Source: Pegethrix bostrychoides GSE-TBD4-15B
GTDB taxonomy: Bacteria; Cyanobacteriota; Cyanobacteriia; Elainellales; Elainellaceae
DNA length: 64,000 nt
Reading direction: 5' to 3'
NCBI GenBank assembly: GCA_019359155.1
Contig: JAHHHV010000073.1
Coordinates: forward strand, 1-64,000
This document shows, in pieces, positions 55,350 to 63,236 of the stretch. Every line of letters starts with the position of its first letter. Positions within the stretch are counted from its first letter, which is position 1. Position numbers and translations under genes: made by a program. A model generated the notes under the pieces. That model made no database searches and was not told where the DNA came from. It saw only the letters and a list, made by a program, of their open reading frames with translations.

Positions 55350-56050
55350 ACGGCAGCTAGCTCAGGAGCCGGACGCTTGCTGCTGCGAATACCCGCGATG
55401 GCGGTAGCATAGTCAGCTTGGCCAAACACGCCCGAACCGGAGACAATTGCGTTTGCGCCCGCTTCTAGCACCTGCCAGGTGTTGTTGGCCTTGAGGCCGC
55501 CGTCTACCTCGATCCAGGGATCCAGTCCGCGCTCGTCGCACATTTGGCGCAGCTTGCGAATTTTGGGCAGCACGGAGGGAATAAAGCTCTGTCCGCCAAA
55601 GCCGGGGTTGACGCTCATGATCAGCACAATGTCGCAGAGATCCAGCACATGATCCACGAGATCGAGCGAGCTGCCAGGATTGAGCACCACGCCTGCTTTT
55701 TTGCCCAGCTCCTTGATTTGACCCAAAACGCGATGTACATGCGTGGTGGAGCTGGTTTCGGCATGAACCATAATGTGATCAGCTCCGGCTTTGGCGAAGT
55801 CGGCCACGTATCTTTCGGGTTCGACAATCATCAAATGCACATCCAGCGGCTTTTGGGTATGGGGGCGAATCGCGTCCACAATCAGCGGTCCAATCGTGAT
55901 ATTGGGGACGAAGCGGCCATCCATCACGTCCACATGCACCCAGTCTGCTCCAGCGGCATCAATGGCTCTAATTTCTTCTCCAAGGCGGCTAAAATCTGCT
56001 GATAGAATCGATGGGGCAACTACAACGGGCTTTGGCGATGTCTGGCTCAT
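55346..56050 (-). CDS. rpe: Ribulose-phosphate 3-epimerase
   Basis: 234-residue TIM-barrel enzyme of the Calvin cycle and pentose phosphate pathway, converting ribulose-5-P and xylulose-5-P. Seen: [17 protein letters not shown] at the N-terminus, [13 protein letters not shown] with a metal-binding His/Asp, [23 protein letters not shown], and the phosphate-binding [10 protein letters not shown]...[13 protein letters not shown]. Start ATG 56050 with GAGGAA upstream; the TTG at 56062 is not used. Divergent from the S8 peptidase gene. Confidence 0.97.
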   Translation of the reverse strand: MSQTSPKPVVVAPSILSADFSRLGEEIRAIDAAGADWVHVDVMDGRFVPNITIGPLIVDAIRPHTQKPLDVHLMIVEPERYVADFAKAGADHIMVHAETSSTTHVHRVLGQIKELGKKAGVVLNPGSSLDLVDHVLDLCDIVLIMSVNPGFGGQSFIPSVLPKIRKLRQMCDERGLDPWIEVDGGLKANNTWQVLEAGANAIVSGSGVFGQADYATAIAGIRSSKRPAPELAAV

Positions 56051-56284
56051 GGCTTTCCTCAATCCTGCGTCCGGTTTTGGTAATTTGTAAGTCGTTTAGG
56101 CATTCATTCAGACCTAGAACCAGTCCAGAATCTTGCCTGAAACTGTACTTAGTTTAACAAACTGCGTCCTCACCCCCAATTTGCGAACCGATATTCTCGG
56201 CCAACCCTCGACAAATTTCACCGGAAGTTTATCACAATCGATCTAGCTGACCGGATATGACAACCGGATATTACAAAGTGACCC

Positions 56285-57961
56285 ATGCGGAATAAAACGC
56301 GATATTTTCGAGACTGGGCTAAATTGCTCCAGCGCCCCCTTTACTACGCTGCGCTGGGCAGCATGGCCTCGCTGCTGGCTATGCCCGCCAAAGCGCTGGA
56401 CAACTCGGTGGGCGCAACAGGAATTGATGCCTATCGGCTGCATGAGGCTCCCTATCAGCTCACGGGTCGCAAGATTGCGATTGGTCAGGTGGAGGTGGGT
56501 CGTCCAGCGCAGCTGGGGCTGGATAAGGCCGCCAATACGAATCTGGCGGTGTTTGTGCGGCGGCTGTTTGTGGGCGACAAGCAGGCTCAGCCCAATGATT
56601 TCGTAGATGAACATGCCGGACGAGTTGCCAGCATCATGATTAGCCAGGACAAGCGCCAGACCGGAGTTGCCCCCAATGCCGTGCTCTATTCAGCTGCACT
56701 GGGGGGCAACATCAGCGGCGGGCAGGCTCAAGAATGTATCGCCGCGCAAATGGTGGCCTCCCAAAACGGTGGCGATGTCCGGGCGATGAACTTCAGCTTC
56801 GGCGAATCGCTGCGCCGCGACCCGCGACCCAAGCCCGTGCTAGACGGCAACGCCCTGCTGACTCAATGCGTCGACTGGTCAACCCGAGTCCACAACGTTC
56901 TCTACTTGATTTCCGGCAATCAAGGACGGGGCGGCTTCCCAATTCCCACCGACAGCTTCAACGGCATGACGATCGCCAACTCGATGCCGATTCAGGGCGA
57001 GATTTATAACAAGGTAGATTTTTTCAGCTTGGGCAGCGAGCCTACGATGGTCATTGGCCGGGATGCTGCCGATGAGCGTAACGTTGGCTCCAGACGTTCG
57101 GTGACGCTGGTCGCGCCGGGGCGGGGGCTAGCCACCTTTAAGCCAGACGGCTCAATTGCGCCACCGGACACAGGCGGAACCAGCTTTGCCGCGCCGCATG
57201 TCACAGCGACGGTGGCACTGCTGCAAGAATGGGGCGACCGGATGATTCGTGAGAACCTGCGTTCTGGTGGTTCAACAGGCGACTCAAACTGGACGCTAGA
57301 TGCGCGACAGTCTGAAGTTGCCAAGGCCGTGCTGATGAACTCAGCCGACAAGCTGCAAGATGCAGGCGATGGCTTGCTGCTGGGGATGAGCCGGACACTG
57401 CTGAACATCCCCAATCGCAGCTGGCTTGAATCTGATGCCTACCGTGATGTCAAGATTCCGCTGGATGCTCAGATGGGAACTGGCCACCTGAACGCCTATC
57501 GCGCCTACGAGCAGTTTAGTCCGGGGCAGTGGAATCCTGAAGCTGACCTGCCTGCGGTTGGCTGGGACTATCGAGCTGTGGGACTTTCATCGTCTGAGCA
57601 GCCCGCCTTCCACGACTATGTTTTGCAGCAGCCGTTGCAGGCAAAGAGCTACATCAGCGTCACGCTAGCTTGGAATCGTCTGGTGGAACTACAAGATAAA
57701 AATGAAAACGGCGAGTTTGATCTCGACGAATCATTTATAGATCGCGGCCTGAACAATCTGGATATCTATCTGATGCGAGCTGAAGATGACGATGTGAATC
57801 AAAGCGTCTGGTCGTCGATAAGTGCAGTAGACAGCGTGGAGCATATCTTTCGTCAGATTCCGACGACTGGACGCTATAAGATTCGGGTGGCGTTTCGCAG
57901 GCGAGTGAATGCCCCGATTCAGCCCTACGCGCTGGCTTGGTGGGCGGTTTCGGCGCGCTAA
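56285..57961 (+). CDS. Secreted S8 (subtilisin-like) peptidase with altered catalytic Asp
   Basis: 558-residue serine peptidase. A signal peptide (AALGSMASLLAMPAKA) precedes the S8 domain. The Ser loop GTSFAAPHV near residue 299 and the His in DEHAGRV (His110) are present, and SGNQG near residue 213 is the oxyanion Asn. Where the catalytic Asp should be, the sequence reads AIGQVEVGRP, i.e. Glu70 instead of Asp, so activity may be altered. The C-terminal 170 residues form a beta-rich domain with a possible calcium loop (DKNENGEFDLDE). ATG 56285. Confidence 0.88.
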   Translation: MRNKTRYFRDWAKLLQRPLYYAALGSMASLLAMPAKALDNSVGATGIDAYRLHEAPYQLTGRKIAIGQVEVGRPAQLGLDKAANTNLAVFVRRLFVGDKQAQPNDFVDEHAGRVASIMISQDKRQTGVAPNAVLYSAALGGNISGGQAQECIAAQMVASQNGGDVRAMNFSFGESLRRDPRPKPVLDGNALLTQCVDWSTRVHNVLYLISGNQGRGGFPIPTDSFNGMTIANSMPIQGEIYNKVDFFSLGSEPTMVIGRDAADERNVGSRRSVTLVAPGRGLATFKPDGSIAPPDTGGTSFAAPHVTATVALLQEWGDRMIRENLRSGGSTGDSNWTLDARQSEVAKAVLMNSADKLQDAGDGLLLGMSRTLLNIPNRSWLESDAYRDVKIPLDAQMGTGHLNAYRAYEQFSPGQWNPEADLPAVGWDYRAVGLSSSEQPAFHDYVLQQPLQAKSYISVTLAWNRLVELQDKNENGEFDLDESFIDRGLNNLDIYLMRAEDDDVNQSVWSSISAVDSVEHIFRQIPTTGRYKIRVAFRRRVNAPIQPYALAWWAVSAR

Positions 57962-58529
57962 TCGGCCATGGCTAGAGTCTGGAGATATGCTTGACCATCC
58001 AGAATTATCCGCTAATTCACTGGGATAAAAGCTGTCTGCCAAAATATCGCTCAGGTGGTAAGGGCAAGTGAGGGTCAAAACCTAAGCTCATTCTCTCTGA
58101 TGAGGATCTGCGGAAGGGGAGATTCAGTATGCCATTGGAGATTGTCGGGCAGTACTCAAGGATACAGGAATATCTTTTAGTAAAATATCTCGTAGTATAA
58201 GCAAAAGAGAAAATTTTTGGAACAATGCAGGTGAATATCGTCTGTCAATTTTTCGGAGTGGTCGCCGAATCCAGGTGACAGAACGAGATTCGCCGTCCTC
58301 AAACCATTCTTGCGACAGAGTCGAGCCTGTCACTTTCAGGTCACATTTGTAGCTAATACTGAGAATAGGGTTTAAATTTTGCAGTCGCAATTCAGCCTGA
58401 TTCGTTCTGCCATTAATGGAGCTGCCATTATCTGCCATCAATGGACGAGTTAGCGTTGCATTCTATGGGAGTAAGTGGGGCTAATGAAGAAAAATTAGAA
58501 CCATTTGAACAGTAAAGGTAGGTAGCAAT
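57962..58529. other. 568-base gap of foreign-looking sequence
   Basis: No standard gene. The base and codon usage (AGA, ATA, AAA, AGT) differ from the neighbours. It contains a plus-strand open stretch described next and an overlapping 105-codon minus-strand frame (58124-58441) that starts ATGATG. At 58408-58448 the words CTGCCAT...ATGGA recur three times. The ribosome-binding region of the permease gene is at the right end. Confidence 0.4.
58104..58352 (+). pseudogene. Possible gene remnant, no start codon
   Basis: An 83-codon open stretch after two consecutive stop codons (58098-58103). Its translation is protein-like: EIQYAIGDCRAVLKDTG, then ISFSKISRSISKRENFW, then NNAGEYRLSIFRSGRRIQV. 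There is no ATG/GTG/TTG at its head, so a lost 5' end is possible. I do not recognise the family, and the overlapping minus-strand frame is an alternative. Confidence 0.25.
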
Positions 58530-59873
58530 TTGGATTTGGATCAAGTAGAGAACCACTATGCGAAATGGGACGGCATGCACAAAGCCGCCCCCCAACCGAC
58601 TCTTGTACTTGCTGATGCAATTGCCTTAATTGTAGGGCTAGTAATTGGCGCAGGTATTTTTGAAACTCCTGCTCTAGTTGCCGCTAATACTGGAACAACT
58701 AGCGGTGTAATTCAGCTCTGGCTAATTGGCGGCGCTGTGTCGCTACTGGGAGCCTTGTGCTATGCCGAACTCGCGACGGCCTATCCTCATGTCGGCGGTA
58801 ACTATTATTATCTGAAGCGCGCCTTTGGGTCACCAGTTGCGGTTTTGTTTGCCTGGGCACGCATGACTGTGATTCAAACCGGATCGATTGCGCTGTTAGC
58901 ATTTGTCTTCGGCGACTATGCCTCTCAGCTACTTCCTCTGGGTGGCTACTCACCGGCGATCTATGCCGCAGCTGCCATCGCTCTGCTTACCCTGCTGAAC
59001 ATCATTGGACTCCGCCAGAGTAAACGCCTCCAGAACTGGCTAGCCGTATGTCTCGTTTTGGGTTTACTGCTGGTCATCTGCGTGGGATTAACTGCCCCTG
59101 CTGCTGCTAATCCCCCAGTTGTTCCATCAGAGTCTAGCCCTTCTTGGGGATTAGGGTTAGTCTTTGTGTTGCTATCCTATGGTGGCTGGAATGAGGCCGC
59201 CTACATTTCTGCGGAAATTCAAAATCCGCAGCGGAATATTGTGCGATCGCTCTTATGGAGCATTGGCATCATTACAGGGCTGTACCTGCTAATCAATCTG
59301 GCATATCTGCAGGGGCTAGGAGTGGCGAGCATGGCTAACTCGCAGGCTGTTGCGGCAGATTTATTGCGGCAAAGCTGGGGGGAGTCGGGAGCAGCGTTTG
59401 TCAGTTTACTGGTTGTGATTGCCACGCTAGGGTCAATTAACGCCACCATTTTCACAGGCGCGCGCACTAGCTTTGCCTTGGGGCAAGACGTAGCTCCCCT
59501 CCGCTGGTTAGGTCATTGGCATCCGCATCCTAGCTCACCGACCACAGCTTATTTACTGCAAGGTGGGATTGCACTGGCGCTGATTGGACTGGGAACATTC
59601 ACCCGCAGAGGGTTCGAGACAATGGTGGATTACACTGCGCCTATTTTCTGGCTCTTCTTTTTGCTCAGCACCCTATCCTTGATTGTCTTACGTATCCAAG
59701 AGCCTGATCGACCTCGCCCATTTCGCGTACCCCTATACCCACTAGTCCCGCTTCTGTTTTGCGCGATCTGCGGATACTTACTCTATTCCAGTCTGATCTT
59801 TACAGGCATTGGCGCAATTATCGGCATCGTTGTTGTTCTACTGGGTATTCCCTTTATCCGTCATAGTAGATAG
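58530..59873 (+). CDS. APC superfamily amino-acid permease
   Basis: 447-residue membrane transporter with about twelve hydrophobic helices. The first helix shows the APC signature VGLVIGAGIFETPA, followed by SLLGALCYAELATAYPHVGGNYYYLKRAFG, which is typical of amino acid/polyamine permeases (unwound helix 1 GAGIF). Start TTG 58530 follows AAGGTAGGT; ATG 58575 is an alternative. Substrate is not known. It lies between a foreign-looking gap and the lipoprotein methyltransferase. Confidence 0.88.
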   Translation: MDLDQVENHYAKWDGMHKAAPQPTLVLADAIALIVGLVIGAGIFETPALVAANTGTTSGVIQLWLIGGAVSLLGALCYAELATAYPHVGGNYYYLKRAFGSPVAVLFAWARMTVIQTGSIALLAFVFGDYASQLLPLGGYSPAIYAAAAIALLTLLNIIGLRQSKRLQNWLAVCLVLGLLLVICVGLTAPAAANPPVVPSESSPSWGLGLVFVLLSYGGWNEAAYISAEIQNPQRNIVRSLLWSIGIITGLYLLINLAYLQGLGVASMANSQAVAADLLRQSWGESGAAFVSLLVVIATLGSINATIFTGARTSFALGQDVAPLRWLGHWHPHPSSPTTAYLLQGGIALALIGLGTFTRRGFETMVDYTAPIFWLFFLLSTLSLIVLRIQEPDRPRPFRVPLYPLVPLLFCAICGYLLYSSLIFTGIGAIIGIVVVLLGIPFIRHSR

Positions 59874-59962
59874 TCTACTGCGGTAAATAATCGGTTACAT
59901 TGCGAATGAACTCTTGCATAGAGTTTGTCACAGACAATACACCAATACCATCGAAGGAGATA

Positions 59963-60655
59963 ATGATCATGCAACTCAAATCTATTAGGCGATCGATGTT
60001 TATGGGCATTAGCATGCTCAGTCTGGCTGGTCTGGCTGGGATCGGCTGCACCCAACTGCGTAACCCTGAGACGGCGACGCCAAGCTCAACTCCGAATTCA
60101 ACTATTAGCTCCCAGCCGAATTCTGCTGCTAATCAAGCTCAAGCGACTCCTGATCCGATCACAGAAGCGCCTAGCCGCGAACCCGATGTCATCTATGTAC
60201 CTACGCCTGTGCCTGTAGTGAATGAAATGTTGCGGCTGGCCAATGTAACCGCAGATGATATCGTCTACGATTTGGGCAGCGGTGATGGGCGAATTGTGAT
60301 TGCGGCGGCGCAACAGCGCGGCGCACGTGGAATTGGCATTGATATCAATCCAGAACGGATTCAAGAAGCCAATCAGAATGCTCAAACAGCAGGGGTGAGT
60401 GATCAGGTAGAGTTTCGTCAGCAGGATTTGTTTCAAACCGACTTCAGCGAAGCCACCGTTGTCACGCTTTATCTGCTACCAGAACTCAACGTGAAGCTAC
60501 GCCCTAAACTGCTGCGTGAATTGCAGCCCGGTACGCGAATTGTGTCCCACGCATTCGATATGGGCGATTGGGAACCTGAACAGGTCGTTGAAGTGGATGG
60601 CAAAACCGTCTACTACTGGGTCGTGCCTGAGAATCCCCCTGACAATCTGCTCTAA
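59963..60655 (+). CDS. Lipoprotein-anchored class I SAM-dependent methyltransferase
   Basis: About 230-residue protein. The N-terminus is a lipoprotein signal (MFMGISMLSLAGLAGIGC) and a Ser/Thr/Pro/Asn/Gln-rich linker of about 45 residues. The catalytic domain has VPTPVPVVNEML then the SAM loop YDLGSGDGRIVIAAA, GIDINPER, and the DLF motif. This is close to the FAM173/ATPSCKMT-like lysine-methyltransferase group, which are membrane-anchored enzymes. AAGGAG lies upstream of ATG 59963/59969. The signal suggests export, which is odd for a SAM enzyme. Confidence 0.82.
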   Translation: MIMQLKSIRRSMFMGISMLSLAGLAGIGCTQLRNPETATPSSTPNSTISSQPNSAANQAQATPDPITEAPSREPDVIYVPTPVPVVNEMLRLANVTADDIVYDLGSGDGRIVIAAAQQRGARGIGIDINPERIQEANQNAQTAGVSDQVEFRQQDLFQTDFSEATVVTLYLLPELNVKLRPKLLRELQPGTRIVSHAFDMGDWEPEQVVEVDGKTVYYWVVPENPPDNLL

Positions 60656-60874
60656 TGTCGCTGGATATGCCAATGCCTTGGCGGATAACCCTATAAAATA
60701 CCGAGCTGTTATTCTATAACTCAGTCTACAGCTAAGATTTATCTAAGATTTATCCGCCAAGGTACGACATCCAGCAACTCTACCGCTCGCTATGATCTAG
60801 AAATACCTGTAAATTCATTCCAGTGATATCAGCTTAGAGTCGTTAGTAGCTCAAGATTTGGGAGAATTTAGTCT

Positions 60875-61972
60875 ATGTCTTTTTCTGACTATCGGAGCTA
60901 CAGCCGACGTAAACTGCTCCAGCTTGCAGGACTAGCCGCAGGCAGCACGGCGGTTTCTGTAGCTTGCAATGCAGTCACCACTCCATCAGAAGAGATTTCC
61001 GCTCAGTCTAGCCCAGGCAGCAGCCCAGACAGCGCTGCCGCTCCAGAAACAGCAGTGCCTGCCGGATCAGGAGTCAGCCGTGTGGTGCTGGTTCGCAGCG
61101 AAGACCGAGTGGCCGGCACCCGCAAGGCCATTGACTTGCTCCAACCTGAAGGCATTACCGGACAGACTGTATTTCTCAAGCCCAACTACAACACCGCTGA
61201 CCCAGCGCCCGCCTCTACCGACACGGCGCTGCTCGAAGCGCTCGTGCAGGAATTACAGAACGCAGGCGCTGGACAAATCACAGTAGGCGACCGCTCCGGC
61301 ATGGCAGAGACGCGGCAGGCCATGCAGACTAAAGGTGTATTTGAGCTGGCAGACCGCTATGGGCTGAATGCGATTGTCCTGGATGAACTCAGCCAAGCCG
61401 ACTGGCAGTATTTTCCACCCGCAGGCACTCACTGGTCGAAAGGGTTTGCCTTTGCCCGTCCGGCTCTGCAAGCTGAAGCTGTGGTGAATACCTGCTGCCT
61501 CAAGACCCATCGCTTTGGCGGTCACTTTACGCTCTCGCTGAAGAATACTGTCGGGCTAGTTGCTAAATATGTGCCAGGTGACTCCTACAACTACATGGGG
61601 GAGCTGCATTCCTCGCCGCATCAGCGCCTGATGATTGCTGAAGCCAACAAAGTCTATAGTCCAGCGCTGGTGCTGTTAGATGGAGTCGAAGCGTTTGTCA
61701 ACGGCGGGCCGGAAGCCGGAGATGTTGCAAAACCGGGCGTGATTTTAGCCGGAACAGACCGGGTAGCTGTAGATGTGGTGGCGATTGGGATCCTGCGCTC
61801 ATTGGGAACATCTTCAACTGTGGCTCAAGGCTCAGTTTGGGACTTGGAGCAGATCAAACGCGCTGTTGAACTGGGCTTGGGTGCGGGCAGTCCGGATCAA
61901 ATCGAGATTGTTACCGCAGATAGCGCGAGTCAAACAACTGCTGATCAAATCCGTCCGCTGATTGTGGCCTGA
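60875..61972 (+). CDS. DUF362 family protein, Tat lipoprotein-like
   Basis: 365-residue protein. A twin-arginine motif (SRRKLLQLAGL) and lipobox-like SVAC suggest export by Tat and lipid attachment. The DUF362 domain has VVLVRSEDR, FLKPNYNTADPAP, ITVGDRSGM, and TCCLKTHRFGGHFTLSLKN. DUF362 proteins are often annotated as ferredoxin-like or iron-sulfur related, but here no CxxCxxCxxxC ferredoxin cluster is present, only a CC pair. ATG 60875 with GGGAG upstream. Exact function unknown. Confidence 0.85.
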   Translation: MSFSDYRSYSRRKLLQLAGLAAGSTAVSVACNAVTTPSEEISAQSSPGSSPDSAAAPETAVPAGSGVSRVVLVRSEDRVAGTRKAIDLLQPEGITGQTVFLKPNYNTADPAPASTDTALLEALVQELQNAGAGQITVGDRSGMAETRQAMQTKGVFELADRYGLNAIVLDELSQADWQYFPPAGTHWSKGFAFARPALQAEAVVNTCCLKTHRFGGHFTLSLKNTVGLVAKYVPGDSYNYMGELHSSPHQRLMIAEANKVYSPALVLLDGVEAFVNGGPEAGDVAKPGVILAGTDRVAVDVVAIGILRSLGTSSTVAQGSVWDLEQIKRAVELGLGAGSPDQIEIVTADSASQTTADQIRPLIVA

Positions 61973-61982
61973 TCGTCACAAA

Positions 61983-62093
61983 CTAGACATGAACCCTTAT
62001 CGCAATCTCAGTTTGAGTGCCCATGGCATCGATGGTTACAACACAGTCAACTCGCTCAAGGGCGTTGAGCAGTTGAGGAACGAATCTCAAGGG
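61983..62093 (-). pseudogene. Fragment of an ISAs1-family transposase
   Basis: Minus-strand frame of 36 codons: a VPQLLNALERVDC piece followed by VVTIDAMGTQTEIA, ending at TAG 61983. This is the DDE-region core of ISAs1 transposases (family pattern ITAIPELL...GCIVTIDAMGCQ..IA), with the second catalytic Asp in TIDAM. Upstream, GAGATT is followed by a frame slip, so the element is decayed. The rest of the IS is absent. Confidence 0.75.
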
Positions 62094-62441
62094 TCACTCC
62101 ACCTGATAGCGAATTAGGGCTTTTACCTGCTGAGGAGAGAGCTTGAGCTGCTGGGCAATTGCCGCTTCTACTTGGTTCGTATCAACGGCGGAAATCTTAA
62201 ATTTCTGCTGTTTGATCACACTGGTGACGGCCCGAACGCTGACTTGAGAAACGCCGCGATCTTGATCAATTTCGACCTTGATAGACAGCACTTGCACAGA
62301 GAGGGATGGCGATGGCTCAATTTGCAAAGCGGGCGTGATCGGATTCGATCGATTGAGCAACTGCTGGCCAATCAAGCTGCTGAGCGCCCAAAACAGCAGT
62401 CCCAACAGCGGCAGCGCTAGCCAATCCAGTCCTAATCGCAT
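62094..62441 (-). CDS. Small membrane-anchored protein of unknown function
   Basis: 115 residues: an N-terminal transmembrane helix (LALPLLGLLFWALSSLIG) and a soluble domain (SVQVLSIKVEIDQDRGVSQVSVRAVTSVIK..., KISAVDTNQVEAAIAQQLKL) that looks alpha/beta. No family recognised. Its start codon ATG 62441 is the first CAT of a 13-base tandem array (62438-62489). Divergent from the response-regulator gene; its stop touches the transposase fragment. Confidence 0.65.
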   Translation of the reverse strand: MRLGLDWLALPLLGLLFWALSSLIGQQLLNRSNPITPALQIEPSPSLSVQVLSIKVEIDQDRGVSQVSVRAVTSVIKQQKFKISAVDTNQVEAAIAQQLKLSPQQVKALIRYQVE

Positions 62442-62489
62442 AGTTTAGTTGCATAGTTTAATCGCATAGCTTAAATGAATAGTTCAAGT
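62438..62489. repeat. 13-base tandem repeat, four copies, over a start codon
   Basis: GCATAGTTTAGTT, GCATAGTTTAATC, GCATAGCTTAAAT and GAATAGTTCAAGT follow each other without gap (62438-62489). The first copy contains the start codon of the minus-strand gene, and the array forms the left half of the divergent promoter region toward the response regulator. Confidence 0.9.
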
Positions 62490-62555
62490 CGTATTATTCA
62501 AACCATACCGGCAAATTATTTGGCAAACTGAAAGGAGTCGAATTGCTGGCTGCCT

Positions 62556-63236
62556 ATGGTCATTCTACTGGTAGAAGACGATCTCGAACAGTCGGAACCG
62601 CTACATGCAGCCCTGTCCGGGGCAGGACATATTGTGGATGCGGTAGCAGACGGCGACATGGCGCAGTGGCTGCTGTCTGTGAAAACCTATGACCTGCTGA
62701 TTTTAGACTGGATGCTGCCCAAGATCAGCGGTTTGCAGCTCTGTCGTCAGTACCGACAGACGGGAACGGCACCCGTTTTGATGCTCACCGCCAAAGATAC
62801 CACGGTTGATAAAGTTGCCGGACTAGATGCGGGCGCAGATGATTATCTGGTCAAGCCGGTGGATGTGATCGAGCTACTGGCGCGAGTGCGGGCTTTGGGT
62901 AGACGATCACCACTCTGGAAAGGCGATACTCTGGTGCTCGAAGGCTTACAGCTGCATACTAATCAACTGGCGATTGAGCGCAATCAGCAGCAAACACAGC
63001 TCTCAATGCGGGAATTTCAGCTGATGGAGTATTTGATGCGCCACCCCAATCAACTGCTCTCACGGGATCAAATCGAGCGATCGCTGTGGGAATGGGGCAC
63101 TCAGCCGGAGAGCAACGCCGTATCAACGTTGGTGCGCCGACTGCGGCAGCGGCTCGAATCGGTGGGGGCGAAAGACTGGCTGGAGACCGTGTACGGCATG
63201 GGCTATCGGCTCGCGCCACCCGCGCCAGATGTTTAA
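62556..63236 (+). CDS. OmpR/PhoB-family response regulator
   Basis: 226-residue transcriptional regulator. Receiver domain: LLVEDDLEQS, phosphoacceptor Asp in ILDWMLPKISGLQ near residue 51, Thr in MLTAKDTT, Lys in DYLVKPVD. Winged-helix output domain: LSMREFQLMEYLMRHPNQLLSRDQIE and VSTLVRRLRQRLE, ending YGMGYRLAPP. ATG 62556. The histidine kinase gene overlaps its 3' end by 8 bases. Resembles RppA/NrsR-type redox or metal regulators, but the signal is unknown. Confidence 0.93.
   Translation: MVILLVEDDLEQSEPLHAALSGAGHIVDAVADGDMAQWLLSVKTYDLLILDWMLPKISGLQLCRQYRQTGTAPVLMLTAKDTTVDKVAGLDAGADDYLVKPVDVIELLARVRALGRRSPLWKGDTLVLEGLQLHTNQLAIERNQQQTQLSMREFQLMEYLMRHPNQLLSRDQIERSLWEWGTQPESNAVSTLVRRLRQRLESVGAKDWLETVYGMGYRLAPPAPDV

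Noticed and set aside
58124-58441. 105-codon minus-strand frame in the gap before the permease
   Set aside because: It starts with ATGATG but has no ribosome-binding site or known motif; kept only as part of the gap description.
61989-62117. 42-codon plus-strand frame after the DUF362 gene
   Set aside because: The minus-strand reading of the same bases is a clear transposase fragment, so this frame is a shadow.
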